Assembly (NCBI GenBank): GCA_015680685.1
Contig: MNCI01013774.1
Span: 102,017 to 166,016 of the forward strand
DNA: 64,000 nt
From: Gnetum montanum
Taxonomy: Eukaryota; Streptophyta; Gnetopsida; Gnetales; Gnetaceae
Direction: 5' to 3'
A program made the translations under genes and the position numbers. The notes below the pieces were generated by a model, which was not told the DNA's origin, did no database searches, and saw only the letters and a list, made by a program, of their open reading frames with translations. Of the stretch, positions 31,406 to 42,401 are shown piece by piece. Positions within the stretch are counted from its first letter, which is position 1, and every line of letters starts with the position of its first letter.

Positions 31406-33312
31406 TTACAGATGTGAGATTATTGGGCAACATCCCTTAGGATGGTCATACTGGCATATCTCACATCCACCATCATTGTTTGCATTAGAATCCATGACCT
31501 CTTCAATGATGGTCATTTTACCCTTACCTTTGTTACATGCATGGTCCAAATCCCTCTTCTTATTTTTATCATAGTCACTACTTTGCTTCTTAGACTCCTC
31601 TATGATTTTGAGAACAGTTTCAAATCTACTATCTAAGGAGTCCCACATTTGGTCTACCTTGGCTGACACTTTTGTTGTGAATTTTTAAAGCAGAAAGGTT
31701 TTCCTATTCACCAACTCTTTAAGTGATGACTCTTCCTTCTCCTCATAGAATCTCACTCCCCTTTTTCGGAGGGAAGGATCACAGTTGTACTCTTTCGCAT
31801 TTTCTCTCTTACGTAGTTCTCCTTCTTCCTTACCTACTTGCTCCAGCAATCTATGGATCTGATGGGACCTAAGCTCTGATAATATCCCTTGGGCATACAT
31901 TCCAAGGGTTCTCCTAGTTTCATGCCTAAGTCCATCTACGAGGTGGCATAGCTAATCCTGTTGCAAGTAACCATGGCCCAGGCAACGATGTAATAGTGCA
32001 TAGTATTGGCCCATGGTAGCATCCAAGGGTTCATGAGTTCCTTTCTTCCATCCCTAGATTTTCTTTCATAGGTTGGACACCTGGGAGTACGTTTGATACT
32101 TATCATTAAATAGTTCTAGCATCGTACTCCACGTTCGAATGGATTCTGGTTCTAAGGACCGGTACCAGCTTTCTGCTTCTTTTACCAGTGTCCTTGTGAA
32201 TAGCTTTAGCTTTTGCCTCTCATTCTCAATGTTTTGCAAGGCACATGCATCGTGAAATGCTTGTAAGTGGTTCTGAGGATCAGCATTGTGTCCCCCCTCA
32301 AATCGTGGGATATTATTCATGTCTAGTCTCTTGATCTTGTTATCTTTTTGGTGGCTTGTGGGTATTCTAATGGCCTCCGTGATGTCTAACATGCTTCGGG
32401 TTGCAACTAGGGGTTCTTCATGGTCATTTCATTCATAGCATCTGTGATGTCTACGTAGTTCCCTACTTTCTCTTCTTTCATGCCGTGATTCCCTAGAATG
32501 CCCTTGTCCTCACTCTTGACTCTCTTTTCTAGGTTTCTCATTTTGTTTACCCTTATCCTCATGGTTAGGTTCCTTATGAATGTGTCCTGATGTTGAAGGA
32601 GAGGGTGAATGTGACAATGAAAGTGAAGAAGAAGGATAACCATCACCATGAAGATGTTTCCTATCCTCTCTTCGGTGGTCTTGACCCTGATCGTGATGAT
32701 GATCAGAATACCCGCCCTTATCTTGTGTTTGTGTTCCCTCATTGAACACTTGGTGTTCGTGGGGATCAGAACTAGGGTTGTGAATTGTGGAGTGAAGGTT
32801 CTGATACACCACCTCCTCACTATCGTTAGGAGAACTTATTGAAATAGGTTTACCACCCTCAATTTCGCTTAAGATGAGTGGAGCATTACGGGGTCCTTTG
32901 CCCTTCAACGATGTATGGTAACTCTCCTGCTGCAAGTCCCGTTGACGTTGTGCTTCTGTGGGATGGTAGTCCCTTGTGTTGTAATCACATGTAATGTACT
33001 CTACATATAACTGTGACATGCTGATTCGTGTTAGGGCATGAAGGAGCATGTTGGGGGTGGCTCTATCTGGAGGTAACACTATGTTACCTTCCAAGTCTCT
33101 CCAATGCATTTGTTTATCTTGATGAAGAATAAAGGTAAAGTTGGGTATATACTCATCATGATGAATATATACCACACGGAATTGTTGAGGAATTGCTGGA
33201 TTTTGGTTATGTGTGTTGTGCCGCCGACTGTCTCTTGTGTTGTTCTAGGCAGTGAAGTGCTTTTGTGCAAAGAAGAAGATGTTTTTGTCTTGTTCGGTGT
33301 GCTGTTTACCAT
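31406..33312 (-). pseudogene. gag of element C
   Basis: Reading leftward: an N-terminal DEYIPNFTFILHQD and MHWRDLEGNIVLPPD region (33080-33180), a Ser/His/Arg-rich low-complexity stretch (32510-32900), the gag domain LDMNNIPRFEGGHN to ELFNDKYQTYSQVSNL (32066-32392), a second helical part (31685-31900), and a CEICQYDHPKGCCP Cys/His cluster (31430-31480). Frames change several times and stops occur, but the order equals that of D. It would encode the capsid protein. Confidence 0.75.
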
Positions 33313-33408
33313 TATCTTATTTTTCTTTTGATCAACCCTAAGGGTTCGTTCTAGCTCCCAACGATATGGATGATCTCCTATGTTCTACATGGTGCACAAA
33401 CAACTAAG

Positions 33409-33426
33409 CCCCTGGCAACGACGCCA
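33409..33426 (-). other. Primer-binding site of element C
   Basis: The minus strand reads TGGCGTCGTTGCCAGGGG one base from the LTR end. It is the tRNA-Asp-type site of the family with one change in the core. Confidence 0.85.
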
Positions 33427-33427
33427 A

Positions 33428-33931
33428 TGATGAGTGGCGAGGTGCCACTACACTCAACCATACAAATACAAGCGTCTCACTCGCAATTTGGTCAAACTCC
33501 AAGGACAAAGTGCTTATGTGCTCTAATGGAACACTTAAGGTTAATTAATCGTTTTCTTCCTAGGCTTAGTTGTATTGTCACGGTTGTATGGTTAAGTAAG
33601 CCTAAGGTGTATGATTTTTATATCTTTTTGTCTTTTTAATGCCTATGCTAATGGGGGAAATGTGAAGAGACTAAATGACTAACTTTCATTAACTATTCAT
33701 TAACTAAGCTTTAATTATCCTAGCATCAGTATCCATTCCCACTTGCTGCGCACACCCTAAAATAGTGTAACACTACGGTAATTACCAAATGCTATTTGTT
33801 ACTAGGTTACCAACTGTTAAACACGTGCTCGAAGCGGTTGTACTGAATGCACTTAACTAGGAGAGTCAAGGGTTGAGAGAGATTAATTATCTAAGAAAGC
33901 ATTTAAACATTTAATAGTAATTAAATCCTAT
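33428..33931 (-). repeat. 5' LTR of element C, cut by an N-gap
   Basis: Starts TGATGAGTGGCGAGG and parallels the 3' LTR from 27268 for about 500 bases with scattered changes. It then enters the gap 33932-34020. Confidence 0.85.
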
Positions 33932-34020
33932 NNNNNNNNNNNNNNNNNNNNNNNNNNNNNNNNNNNNNNNNNNNNNNNNNNNNNNNNNNNNNNNNNNNNN
34001 NNNNNNNNNNNNNNNNNNNN

Positions 34021-34092
34021 CGTACGCAATATCGCAGCCCGTCGCCAGTTCTATAAATAAGAGGTGGCTTTCCCTTGTTCACTCATCTAGAT
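34021..34092. other. Inverted 72-bp LTR piece between a gap and an N (assembly artefact)
   Basis: It matches the reverse complement of the U3/TATA segment of the C LTR near 27950-28025, and ends at a single N (34093). For a minus-strand LTR it points the wrong way. Confidence 0.75.
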
Positions 34093-34093
34093 N

Positions 34094-34725
34094 GTACTAA
34101 TTCATGAATCAAGTCAATATGATTATGTTCATCACCAAGAGGATTTCTAAATAGTTAAACTTATTATAGTTTTAACTATAGAAGGATTATGAATTATTGT
34201 TATCTTAAAGTTTAGAGTTATGATCTTACTTCCTACTCATTTAGACCTTGGTATATTAGATTTATCGAGTGAGGGTGTAAAGAGAAACTCTAAAAGTCTC
34301 CATAAATAGGTATTGCTATAAATATGCACCTACTAGCTACATGTTTGGTGCCTTTTAGTTATATATTAGGTCAAATATATTAATTTATCTTTCAATCCCT
34401 TGTAGCAATTTGTAAGTTCTCACAATGTTAACTTGAATATATTATCTAGATTTTGTTTGAGTGGATTATGCCTATATGCATTTTATAATGTCAATAAAGC
34501 TAAAGATAAGTTCTTCTTCATTATAGTGCTTTGACTTAATTTAGAATTACTATTTTGCATTTAATTTTCAATATTATTCACTATATTTATAACACAATAT
34601 TTATGTTTCCTTACACATAAAGTTATTGTAGAATAAGCATGACTTAATCTTGAGCATTAAACATACATTGACTTAGTTATCCTAGTAGTGAATCACTTGG
34701 TATGCTTAGTAATAATATTTCTTGG
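34094..34725. other. AT-rich sequence without recognised features
   Basis: No ORF, LTR end or conserved block was seen. It lies between the artefactual end of C and the 5' LTR of F, and is probably the older flank. Confidence 0.4.
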
Positions 34726-35871
34726 TGATAAATCAAATTTTTTGAATGTATGTGATATCGTATCTATGTTGTCATAGATATGATGTAGTGGGTTAAGGTC
34801 ATACCTATAAATACTAGCTCACCATCACGTCAAACTTACCTTTTGATCAACCTAGTAGCCAGACTTAATTAGTTTGTTTTCTTAAACTTAGTGATAGTTC
34901 TAAGTGCTTGGATTGTGGTGATTAATAGTTGAATGACATCTTTATTTGAGTGTAGTGTACTTGGATGTAATCCATGTTTGTTAATAAAGATTGAGATTAT
35001 TCTTCATCATTGTAGCATTTCACTTGGTCTAGATTTACTTTTCATTTCATCATCATCCTAGCCTTGTCCCAACAAAATGGGGTTAGCTACATGAGTTCTT
35101 TTCCTTCATTCATATTTATGGAGAGCTAGATCTCTATATTTTGCAAGCCCTTGCCCATTTTTTGGGCCTTGTGATTGCACATAACATTTGGAAAACACCC
35201 TAGCATTTGTAGAATCTAAGAAAAAAAAAAACTCTTCCATGAGATTTAACAAGGTTTTATAGTTGGTTGCCAACCTGATGCTAACCATCTTCCTTTTGTA
35301 TCTTGGCTCAGGATCAAAATTGGTGAAGCTATTTACTTTTCACTTGCATTTTATATTTCTAATGTTATTTATATTTAAAAGGCCATTTACTTTTTCCATG
35401 TTCCTTAGTAACTTGGAAAAATAAGTATGATCAATTTCAAGCATATAAATATGATCATTTGATAACCTAGTAGTGACTTAGCTTAATTCGCTCAATAGTA
35501 GGTCACTTGGTAATTCTAGTAGTGGTTATCTTAGGCTAGGGTATGAATGACAAGTCAGGAATGGATGCTTATCATCATTAGGCTAGTTAGAAATTTATTT
35601 TTATTGTTCCTTAGTTATTACACCTTACATTCATTTCACTATGTTTTACCTTAGTATGTTAAGAGCCAATCAACATGATTCAATCATATATCTCGCTAAA
35701 AGTTAAACCATACACTTCAAGTTTCAATAACTCTTGTAGAAAGATAATGATCGTTGATGCAATGTTAACATGCTAGTATACAATATTATCCCATTTATAG
35801 ATTATGATTTAGTTGCTTATGTATACTTGTGACCTGTATGGTTGGGTGTTGAGAACTCTTGTTGCTCATCA
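34726..35871 (+). repeat. 5' LTR of old element F (with a LINE inserted)
   Basis: Start TGATAAATCAAATTTTTT parallels the E LTR start at 44865. A TATA box lies near 34807. The end GCTCATCA at 35871 is followed by a decayed primer site. Without the 286-bp LINE and its 12-bp duplication the length is about 850, as in E. The left boundary is inferred from similarity only. Confidence 0.65.
35045..35330 (-). mobile_element. 5'-truncated RTE-type LINE 3' end with a 12-bp target duplication
   Basis: On the minus strand it ends GGGACAAGGCTAGGATGATG, the typical 3' end of plant RTE LINEs with a GAT repeat tail, preceded by CATGTAGCTAACCCC. ATTTACTTTTCA occurs at 35033-35044 and again at 35331-35342, a perfect target duplication inside the F LTR. 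Only about 286 bases are present, so it inserted truncated and has no coding capacity. Confidence 0.8.
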
Positions 35872-35872
35872 T

Positions 35873-35890
35873 TAGTGCCTTTACTAGGGA
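35873..35890 (+). other. Decayed primer-binding site of F
   Basis: TAGTGCCTTTACTAGGGA aligns with TGGCGCCGTTGCCGGGGA, and most differences are of the C/T or G/A kind. Its place just after the LTR end supports the call. Confidence 0.6.
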
Positions 35891-35989
35891 TGGTATTAAT
35901 ATACACTAGTTACTTGATTTTATTAAGAGTTTGTTGTGTTAAAATTTTAAAAGATTTATCTTCCAAACATATAACAATTTCTAAATATA

Positions 35990-38510
35990 CACTTGAGCAA
36001 TAACTGATTAAATTGAATTCAACACACAAATTGAATTCTCCACCTATTAATGATATTAATGAAAAAAATGACAAAGTTCACATTGATATTAATGAAAATA
36101 ATGGACCAATGCAAGAAATAATTTTCTATATTCATACAAATCCATATTATCCCAAGTTCACTTTTATCTTTCATTAAGATGAATAGTTTAGATGGAGAGA
36201 CTTATTAAGTAACATTGTATTACCATTAGAGTGTTCAAATCCATCCATGCTTTAAGCAGTACTTCTTATATTAGGTCTTGTTCACACACATGAAGGCTAT
36301 TAGGTCACAAAGAACATGACTAGACCTTACTAGCCAATAGAAGCGTAGATGAGGAGAGGTGTTGTCATGGGAGTAAGATATGAATAAGACAAAGACAAAT
36401 GAGCCTCTTAGGCAATCATAAGCTATGGAAAAAAAAGATACAGAGTATTAAGTTAAAAAGTCTCACTATTAATAATCTCATTCTCATCCATCTATTCTAT
36501 ATGTTAAAGATTCTATGCAACAAAAGCTACACTTCATCTTAGTAGAAACTCTTGGATGGAATGAGGCAAATGCTAGAACAAGGAGGGATCTAAGACCAAG
36601 GACCTCTAGTAGATTCAAAAAAGAAAAACCAAGGAGCTATAGTAGGAGAACCAGCCAACACCATTCTCCAAGTCCCCCATCCTCTTCATCACACTCATTG
36701 ATAGGTTCTAATAAGAGAGAATATAAGCATGAAGATATAACTCCATGAAGGAATCAAGAATGAGAAATTGATAGTGAGAGAAGGAGAGGTCACAACAAAT
36801 ACCTAAAAATAAAAGACATCATCATGAAAATGAAAGTAAAAGAAATGAACAAAGGGAAAGAGAGGAGAAGCATAGGGGAAGAGATGAGAAAAAACATCGA
36901 AGAAGCCACTATTATAATAAAAATGATGAACCTAATGATTAATAGCAGTGAGCTTGTGCATATTCCAATAAGGCATCAAAGGGAAAATTGCTTCAAATAG
37001 CTAGGCATGAATAAAATCCTCAAATTTGACGTAGAATATAATACTAATTCATAGCACCACCTTCAAGGTTTTCATAGGTTATGCACTTTAGAATATTAGG
37101 AATGAGGGGTAGAAAGTTAAGTTGTTCCCTAGAATGCTTATCAAAGAAGTAGAAAGTTAGTATAGATCATTGGAACTAAAGTCTATTTGAAGATGGAGTA
37201 TGATGCTAGAGTTACTCAAAGAAAAGTATCAGACATACTCAAGAGTATCAAATTTAAGGAAGTGAATCAAAGAATGAAAGAAAGGGACTTATGATTCCCT
37301 TGATGTAGTAATGGACATATACTTTTCACTCTGACATCGATGCCTAGGCTATGGCATCCTATCCCTAAATGTCATGGCAAATATATGTTATATTAGACAT
37401 TATGCATAAGAAAAAAATATACCAAACATCAAATATATGTAACATTAAACATTAGGTGTAAAGGAAATAATAGAGAAAGTACATAAAGAGAAAGAAAAGA
37501 ATGCTTTATTGATATGGAATAGTGTATTTGGATCATGCTCTGAGAGTGTTTCTTGGGATTTTCTTGCTTTGGCAATTATCCCTTAGAGGCAATCTAGCAC
37601 TACCACCATGGTTAGGCCTACAACCAACTAGAAGAGATGGCCAATCCTCTTCTTGTTTTGCTTCACCTAGCTACTGTGACTTGCTTGTATTGGCTTCGCC
37701 ATTCCATGCTGGCATGACCTCTAAGCTTGGGTATAAATGCCTTAGGTCAAATGCCCAAATGTCACCTCGAGAGACATGTTTGTTATTACAATATGCCCTT
37801 TCGAGTTTTGTTACGATAACAATAACTCTTGTTATGAAGAGGCACCATCTTCGTTATGTAGCAACATAATTTGGGAATGGGGATGTGACATAGGCCATGG
37901 ATTTTCTCAAAGGGAATAATTAAGGTACATAATTAATGGGTAAGAAACAAGACTAGAGAGACTATTATCGTCTATGTTCAAGGGATATTATTAGAAATGA
38001 GAGCCCACTGTATACAAAGATTACTGGATCAAGTTGCTAAGGAAGAGAAAGAATTAAGCAATAGAGAGTTTGTGAAGAATATAATAAAGATCATTCTCTT
38101 TGAAAGAAATATGTTAGGATATGTGAGATCTAAGAGGAGGAACTAATGAAAGATAAGATTCAAATAAAGATCTTACCATATCAAAATTCTATTAATGATT
38201 GTGACAAAGGTCAAAAAGACGTGGGATTTTGTAATTAAGAATTTTGCAACTACATTGAGTATTCTAAAGGAAGAGACTGAGAAAGCATTAATTAAAGGGA
38301 AACATAGAAGGAAAAAAAAAGGAAATTGGACAAGACAAATACAATTACAAAGGAAAAGCTACTATTATCAAAGAGGTTGTTGATTCTAGCTCACAAGATT
38401 AAAATGAATGTGATCTATGTCAACATAAACATCCTATGGAACATTGCCTGGTCATGGCCCATTTACAAGAATTAGGGGCATATCTATTGAACTTGAAGGT
38501 TGTGAGAAAA
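35990..38510 (+). pseudogene. gag of element F, stop-filled and interrupted
   Basis: Islands match the gag of C and D: YYPKFTFIFH near 36145, WRDL and NIVLPLE near 36190-36230, a Ser/Arg-rich part at 36520-36750, a gag core near 37030-37270 and, after an insertion at 37355-37890, the continuation from 37901. A Cys/His end (C--CQHKHPMEHC) lies near 38405-38440. Stops occur every few dozen codons. Confidence 0.65.
37355..37890. mobile_element. 536-bp insertion in F gag with terminal inverted repeats and a 10-bp duplication
   Basis: The gag match stops at 37354 and resumes at 37901. TAGGCTATGG (37345-37354) and TAGGCCATGG (37891-37900) flank the insert, with one mismatch. Its ends are imperfect inverted repeats: CATCCTATCCCTAAAT at the left, and the complement of CATCCCCATTCCCAAAT at the right, before a final TGACA. 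It has a different base composition from its surroundings and one 115-codon frame without known similarity. A Mutator-like non-autonomous element would fit; a solo LTR is the alternative. Confidence 0.55.
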
Positions 38511-39019
38511 TAGGCTGAGAAGATTAGCTTATCCACGAGGTAACTATAGATTATTCTATTAACAATAACTGTATTATTCTAGTGGGGCTCATCCTTAACC
38601 TACAAAGCTATATCATTAGCATTGGCAAAACCCATAGTTGTGTGGGATGCTACCACCAAGCTAGCAATATACTTATAGATAGCTATATCCTTATGGCTAT
38701 TATGTCTAACACCCTATTTCTCTAGGAAATGGTTTGCTCATACCTCCTGCCATTACTACCCTATAGAATATCACACATCCATAAATCCATGTGCAGAATC
38801 AAATCCATTGCATTACTCTTAATAGCTTCCAAACCTACTTCCAATAGTACTATTGTAGTTATTCAAATGAATTAATGCTTCCTTCGAACCAAAGTGTAAA
38901 CATCAAGACTATCATGTTGACCTGTACAATATCAAACTAGATAAAAGTAGGAACTCTTCCTAAGAAAATAATGGATCTTGAATTCCTTTGATTTATTTGC
39001 CAATTTTTTGGAATTCACC

Positions 39020-39353
39020 ATGTAAAATTCTATTAGACTTAGGTTTTGGAGTTAATTTGATCTCTCAAGAAATGTACAAGGCATGAAACCTACCACCATT
39101 AAAGAAGTGTAATATAAGACTAGAGCTTACACACCAATCATTCACTGCTCGTTTGGGACATGTAGAAGATGTGGTAACTATTATCAATGGAGGATCTTAT
39201 GTAGTAGATTTTCTTGTAATCAATGTTGAAAACAATAAGGAGGACTTTTCGATCATCATTAAAAGAGCATGGATTAGCACAATTGATGGTAAGATAGGAA
39301 TTAGATATTTTTCGATGGAAATTTCCAAAGAAGATAAACATGGACCCATATAG
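39020..39353 (+). pseudogene. Protease of element F
   Basis: LLDLGFGVNLISQEMYKA near 39030-39090 aligns with LLDSGSGVNLISQEMYQAWN of D; the active-site DSG has become DLG. The flap and end motifs are visible (VVDFLVINV, then IIIKRAWISTIDGKIGIRYF). From 39354 to 40140 only broken protease-RT linker follows. RT, RNase H and integrase are absent. Confidence 0.65.
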
Positions 39354-39779
39354 ATGCAAAGAATTCTATACATTATTTATGATAATAAAATATGCACTTG
39401 TGGACTGAAAGTTTAGAATGTTAACATGATCCTTACACTAGCCCACAAAAAATTTAAAAAACAAGTATGTGTGCAAAAAGATGCAATTACCACTAAACGA
39501 AAAGATATCCAGTGATTAAGAAAAGAGAGTATAAGATCATCCAAAACATGCATGGAAACATCCAACCTACTTATTAACTCTTATCCAAAGAAAATAATCC
39601 AAATAGATAACCTACAGAAGAATGTCCTCAGCATTGACCATACACTAAAAAGAAATAGTGAACATGGAGGCCTAAAACTTGAAGTTTGGAATAAGAAAAA
39701 AATAATTTTTGGACCCTCTAAAATAGGAATACCATCTATTCTAATAAGATATGTATGTCCAAGTGATTAGAACTTGATT

Positions 39780-41190
39780 ATTATCAATGTTACATTGGAT
39801 AATAAATAAAAACATAAATCACTAACGATGATAAATAAGAAACGTATAGTGTATGACCTTGGAGATGTGTGGTGCATTTTTTGAACACTCACTTATGAGT
39901 TTAGTCATAGGAAAGGTATCCTATTTTGGATTATGAATTTGTAAGTGTGTTCTAACTTTTTTTTGTTTAACAAATTTTTGATTTTCAATTTCATAACACT
40001 TTTCTTAATTCTTATTCATTTTTCAATTCTTTGATATATGTTCTAATTATTTAATGACTTTCAAACTATTCATGTATTTTTTTATTCTTTCATACCTTTT
40101 AATTCTTTATAACCTTTTCCATTCTTCAGATAGTTTGATTTGTGAATTGTACGTTTTGCTAATAAGACCATCAATAATAAGCAAGATGTTGTTTACAAAG
40201 GAAGAATTTCATCCAATGTTATTGAATTATTAAAGGAAGAATTATATGTATAGTGAGACCACGTCATTCATTTCTTCCAATTCTAGTAATAAGAGGTTCT
40301 TACTATGAGCGTAATGTAATTTCTATTACTCAAACTTAAAAATTATTTCATGATCTTTATGCATTGAAGAAATGGAAAAGAACCAAGAGGGATAAGACAT
40401 CAAGGGGATTTTTTGATTCTTTGGACTTCTTCTATGAGTTTCAATGCTTCATGTGGTAATATCATTAGTTAAATCTTTATTAAAATGAAAGCATGTTCTT
40501 AAAATACAATTTGTTACCTTACTATGATACTGGAAATACAAGTTACCTATGTGTAAAGGTAGTCCTCTTGTAATTTTAACACAATAATTAATTGGTACAC
40601 ATGTAATAAATATTCTTAGGGTACCACTTGAAAGACATGCTACCCACACTTGAAGGTAGACTACTTCTAACTCATAATCTCTTGGACCAATTTTAGCATG
40701 TGATTGTATGGACAAGTTATTCATGCCTCAAGGTACATTATTGATGGGTTTAGCATTAACTATGGGCCTAAAAAGACATGTTACTTATGCTTGAAGATAC
40801 AACTCTAATCAAAAGCCAAATGTCCAAAAATAAAAATGTTGTAATTAATTAATTGTACTCTTTGCTTCCTCAACTTTTCATGTTAAGTGATGGTATCATC
40901 ATATGGTTGTGATTAGTCTTATGGTTAATAGTTTGAGTGGTTATAATGTAGTGTCACTGTTTAGTGATATGAACTTGGCTTAAAACGTAGATGGCTATAT
41001 GTAATGATTTTTTAACCATGTTTGAAACATAAGATTTATTATGACTATGGAAAGATATTTGATGTGTTGTTTTTTTCGATCCATTCTTTCATCATCTCAC
41101 CTCACTAGTATATATAATTATAACTTCATGATTCTTTATAGTATAATGTTATTTTCTTATTGAGGAAATTCTAACAAGTGTGTATTGAAA
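39780..41190 (+). other. Remnant of pol end and post-pol spacer of F, non-coding
   Basis: A block near 40375-40440 matches the family spacer (ACATCAAGGGGATT). Pol is deleted between the protease linker and here. No ORF is supportable. The 40449-40724 minus-strand frame is a chance opening. Confidence 0.55.
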
Positions 41191-42165
41191 GACATGTATG
41201 TTTCACATTCAATTCCTTGAGTATCTACGAACATTTGTAGGAGTGGTTATGCAAGGGTATTAAGGGTAGAAGGCTACTTTGGGGAGGATCCACTTGTATA
41301 ACTCTTGGGTCTCATGTTTAGTAATTAATTTCACATCATCTTTCTCATTCCTAGTTTCTATTTCACCTCTTGCATCATTCCTAAAGCTTTCATCAATTAA
41401 TATGCTTGATAATTTTCATTAACAATAATCATTGGCCTTATATACTACACCTTGCTCAAGAATCTTAGTATTTATAATTTCCAATCATTTATGGGTAATT
41501 TAACTATCAGAAAGCATCCTTCTTTAGCTAGACACACTTTAGAGAACATTTGAATCTTTTAGGCATCCAAATTTTTCATTATTTTTTTCCATAGAGTCAA
41601 GCAAAAAATTTTAATTTTTAGAGATGATATTATATATACAATATCACATACATTGCAATATTGTAAATAAAATATTGGAAGACATGTATGATTCTTATTT
41701 AATTCCTTTAGTGCCTATGGACATTTATAAGAGTGATTATGCAAGGGCCTTAAGGGCAGAAGCCTACTTTGGGGAGCATCCACTTGTATACCTCTTGGGT
41801 CTCATATTTAGTAATCAATTCCACATCATCTTGCTCATTCTTAGTTGCTATTTTACCTCTTACATCATTCCTAAAGCTTCCATCAATTAATATGCTTGAT
41901 CATTTCTATCAATAATAATCATTGGTCTTATATACTACACATTGCTTAAGAATCTTAGTCTTTATAATTTTTCATCATTGATGGATAATTTAACTATCAG
42001 AAAGCATCCTTCTTTAGCTAGACATCCTTTATAGAACATTAGAATCTTTCAGACATCCAAATTTACCATTATAATTTTTCCCATAGAGTTAAGTGAAAAT
42101 TTTGAATTTTTTCCAGGTGATATTGTAGATAAAATATTGCAACTAGAATACCATAGATATAATAT
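41191..42165 (+). repeat. Tandem duplication (~490-bp unit) of the ORF3 upstream region in F
   Basis: The word GACATGTATG opens each unit at 41191 and 41681, and the two units run in parallel for most of their length with many substitutions. Each ends in an AT-rich, GATATT/ATATCA-containing block (41615-41680, 42117-42170). The second is followed by a TATA stretch at 42171-42192. The promoter-like block of this family was thus duplicated in F. Confidence 0.75.
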
Positions 42166-42401
42166 TATCCATATAAAATATATATATATAGGTGTAGAAC
42201 ATTAGAAACATTTTCATTTTTCCTCTAACCATACAATATTTCATACTATTTTTATGTTAGAAAGCCTTCTAAGATCCATATCTTCTATACCGCATACTTG
42301 ATTTGAGCCATTCTTGAATCCTTGAGCTCATAGAGTGAGCTCTTTTGTCATAGAGGAAACATTGATACAAATTTGAGTGGATTACTTGATTAAGAAGAAA
42401 T

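Larger units (their letters stand above)
27268..34092 (-). mobile_element. Element C: Athila-like derivative with gag and protease but no RT or integrase
   Basis: Read right to left: 5' LTR (33428 to a gap), primer site (33409-33426), gag (about 33312-31406), protease (about 30700-30450), post-pol spacer (30120-28110), purine tract and 3' LTR (28092-27268). RT, RNase H, integrase and ORF3 are absent. The left flank is CTTAT; the right end is inverted and ends at an N, so the duplication cannot be checked. A single N at 30448 hides about 200 bases compared with D. Confidence 0.8.

Noticed and set aside
37522-37869. 115-codon frame in the F insertion as a transposase
   Set aside because: No catalytic motif or family resemblance is visible; the insert is too short for an autonomous element.
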